This document shows positions 4,891 through 5,552 of a DNA stretch of 5,552 nucleotides, piece by piece. Position numbers and translations under genes: made by a program. The notes beneath the pieces are model-generated. The model worked only from the letters and a program-made list of their open reading frames with translations, was not told where the DNA came from and made no database searches. Location: assembly GCA_028707655.1 (NCBI GenBank), contig JAQWAN010000148.1, forward strand, positions 1 through 5,552. Reading direction: 5' to 3'. The first letter of the stretch is position 1, and the number at the start of each line of letters is the position of its first letter. The DNA comes from Bacteroidaceae bacterium. Its GTDB lineage: Bacteria > Bacteroidota > Bacteroidia > Bacteroidales > Bacteroidaceae.

Positions 4891-5552
4891 TTATGTAGTT
4901 CTAAACATTAAATGTTCGGCAAAATCTAATAGGTTTTGTTTTTTTGCAGCAGGGAGAGAGACTGCAGCCAAAGAGGAAAGAGCTTGATCGTAACACATTT
5001 TCATCTTTATCTCACAGAATTCTCTAATCTTTAGTTGATCGTAAATAGCAGTAATAGCTGCCACTTTCTGAATAGGATCAAACGCTTTCTTATCTATCCA
5101 TCGGTTGAGTTCCAAACAAGTAGCATCATCGGCCACTTCTAAGGCCTTGATAAGCATATAGGTTTTTTTGTTAGCACAGATGTCGCCCCCATTTTTCTTA
5201 CCAAAAACAGCAGGGTCACCATACACATCTAACAAATCGTCTCTAAGTTGAAAAGCTAGCCCAACACCAATACCAAAATTATAAAGCGCATCAGCATCTG
5301 CAGCAGATGCATGTGCTAGGAGTGTACCCATCTTCAAACTAGCCGCTAATAGAACCGCTGTTTTCAAACGAATCATAGTCATGTATTCAGCCTCTTTTAC
5401 ATCTCGTCGATGTTCAAATTCCAAATCGAGCTGTTGTCCTTCGCAAACCTCTAGGGCAGTATCTGTAAAAAGTTGTTGTACTACTGATGCACAAGAGGGG
5501 TCCAATTGTTGAAACAAATAACGATAGGCCAAAATAAGCATGGCATCTCCAG
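4891..5552 (-). CDS. Polyprenyl diphosphate synthase, C-terminal part (5' end beyond window)
   Basis: A trans-isoprenyl diphosphate synthase, which condenses isopentenyl diphosphate onto an allylic diphosphate to make carriers or quinone side chains. Only the last 219 codons are in the window. The frame is open to base 5552 and begins GDAMLILAY, which normally follows the first aspartate-rich motif, so the internal ATG at 5541 is not the start. Counting from that Met for convenience, EGQQLDLEFE is at 34-43 and the second aspartate-rich motif FQLRDDLLDVYGD is at 97-109 (Asp101, Asp102, Asp105). GGD at 118-120 and NKKTYML at 124-130 are the conserved lid region. The first DDxxD and N-terminal lysine/arginine residues lie outside. 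Product chain length cannot be determined without them. The unknown gene and tatD follow in the same direction. Confidence 0.93.
   Translation of the reverse strand, partial: GDAMLILAYRYLFQQLDPSCASVVQQLFTDTALEVCEGQQLDLEFEHRRDVKEAEYMTMIRLKTAVLLAASLKMGTLLAHASAADADALYNFGIGVGLAFQLRDDLLDVYGDPAVFGKKNGGDICANKKTYMLIKALEVADDATCLELNRWIDKKAFDPIQKVAAITAIYDQLKIREFCEIKMKMCYDQALSSLAAVSLPAAKKQNLLDFAEHLMFRTT

Noticed and set aside
5539..5541. ATG at 5541 as start of the polyprenyl synthase
   Set aside because: The frame stays open to the window end and the preceding codons (GDA) match the conserved interior of the family, so the gene is cut by the window.

Overview
The window looks like chromosomal, core-genome DNA from a low-GC member of the Bacteroidetes, most likely order Bacteroidales. 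The reasons are: promoter-like motifs of the TAnnTTTG type, mostly A-rich rather than Shine-Dalgarno leaders, an ExbB with a signal peptide, paired Bacteroidetes-style ExbD proteins, and an Lrp protein that resembles Bacteroidales homologues. Genus cannot be resolved by reading alone. Every gene is transcribed from the minus strand, so the biological order runs from high to low coordinates.

Layout in transcription order. (1) A tight three-gene run: the 3' part of a polyprenyl diphosphate synthase gene (cut by the window end at 5552), a 229-residue soluble protein of unknown function, and tatD (metal-dependent hydrolase). Gaps are 11 and 4 bases. (2) An intergenic stretch (3229-3390) with a weak hairpin/U-tract that may end the tatD transcript, overlapping a possible promoter. 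(3) tRNA-Ser(GGA). (4) A four-gene envelope-motor cluster: exbB (MotA/TolQ/ExbB proton channel), an unnamed four-helix membrane protein, and two different exbD genes. The last pair overlaps by one base, and a strong hairpin terminator (635-672) closes the cluster. (5) An Lrp/AsnC-family regulator gene cut by the window start, with a good promoter and a perfect palindrome over the predicted promoter/start-site region.

How they work together: ExbB and the two ExbD proteins are expected to form an inner-membrane proton-driven stator, as in the TonB or Tol system. The four-helix protein lies inside the cluster and is a candidate accessory subunit. No tonB, tolA or tolB-like gene is visible, so the partner must be elsewhere. 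The polyprenyl synthase/unknown/tatD group is a housekeeping run in which only the ends are functionally assigned. I see no phage, IS, CRISPR or toxin-antitoxin genes. The most interesting items are the four-helix protein in the Exb cluster, the absence of a visible promoter or terminator between tRNA-Ser and exbB, the operator-like palindrome before lrp, and the conserved-looking unknown between the polyprenyl synthase gene and tatD.
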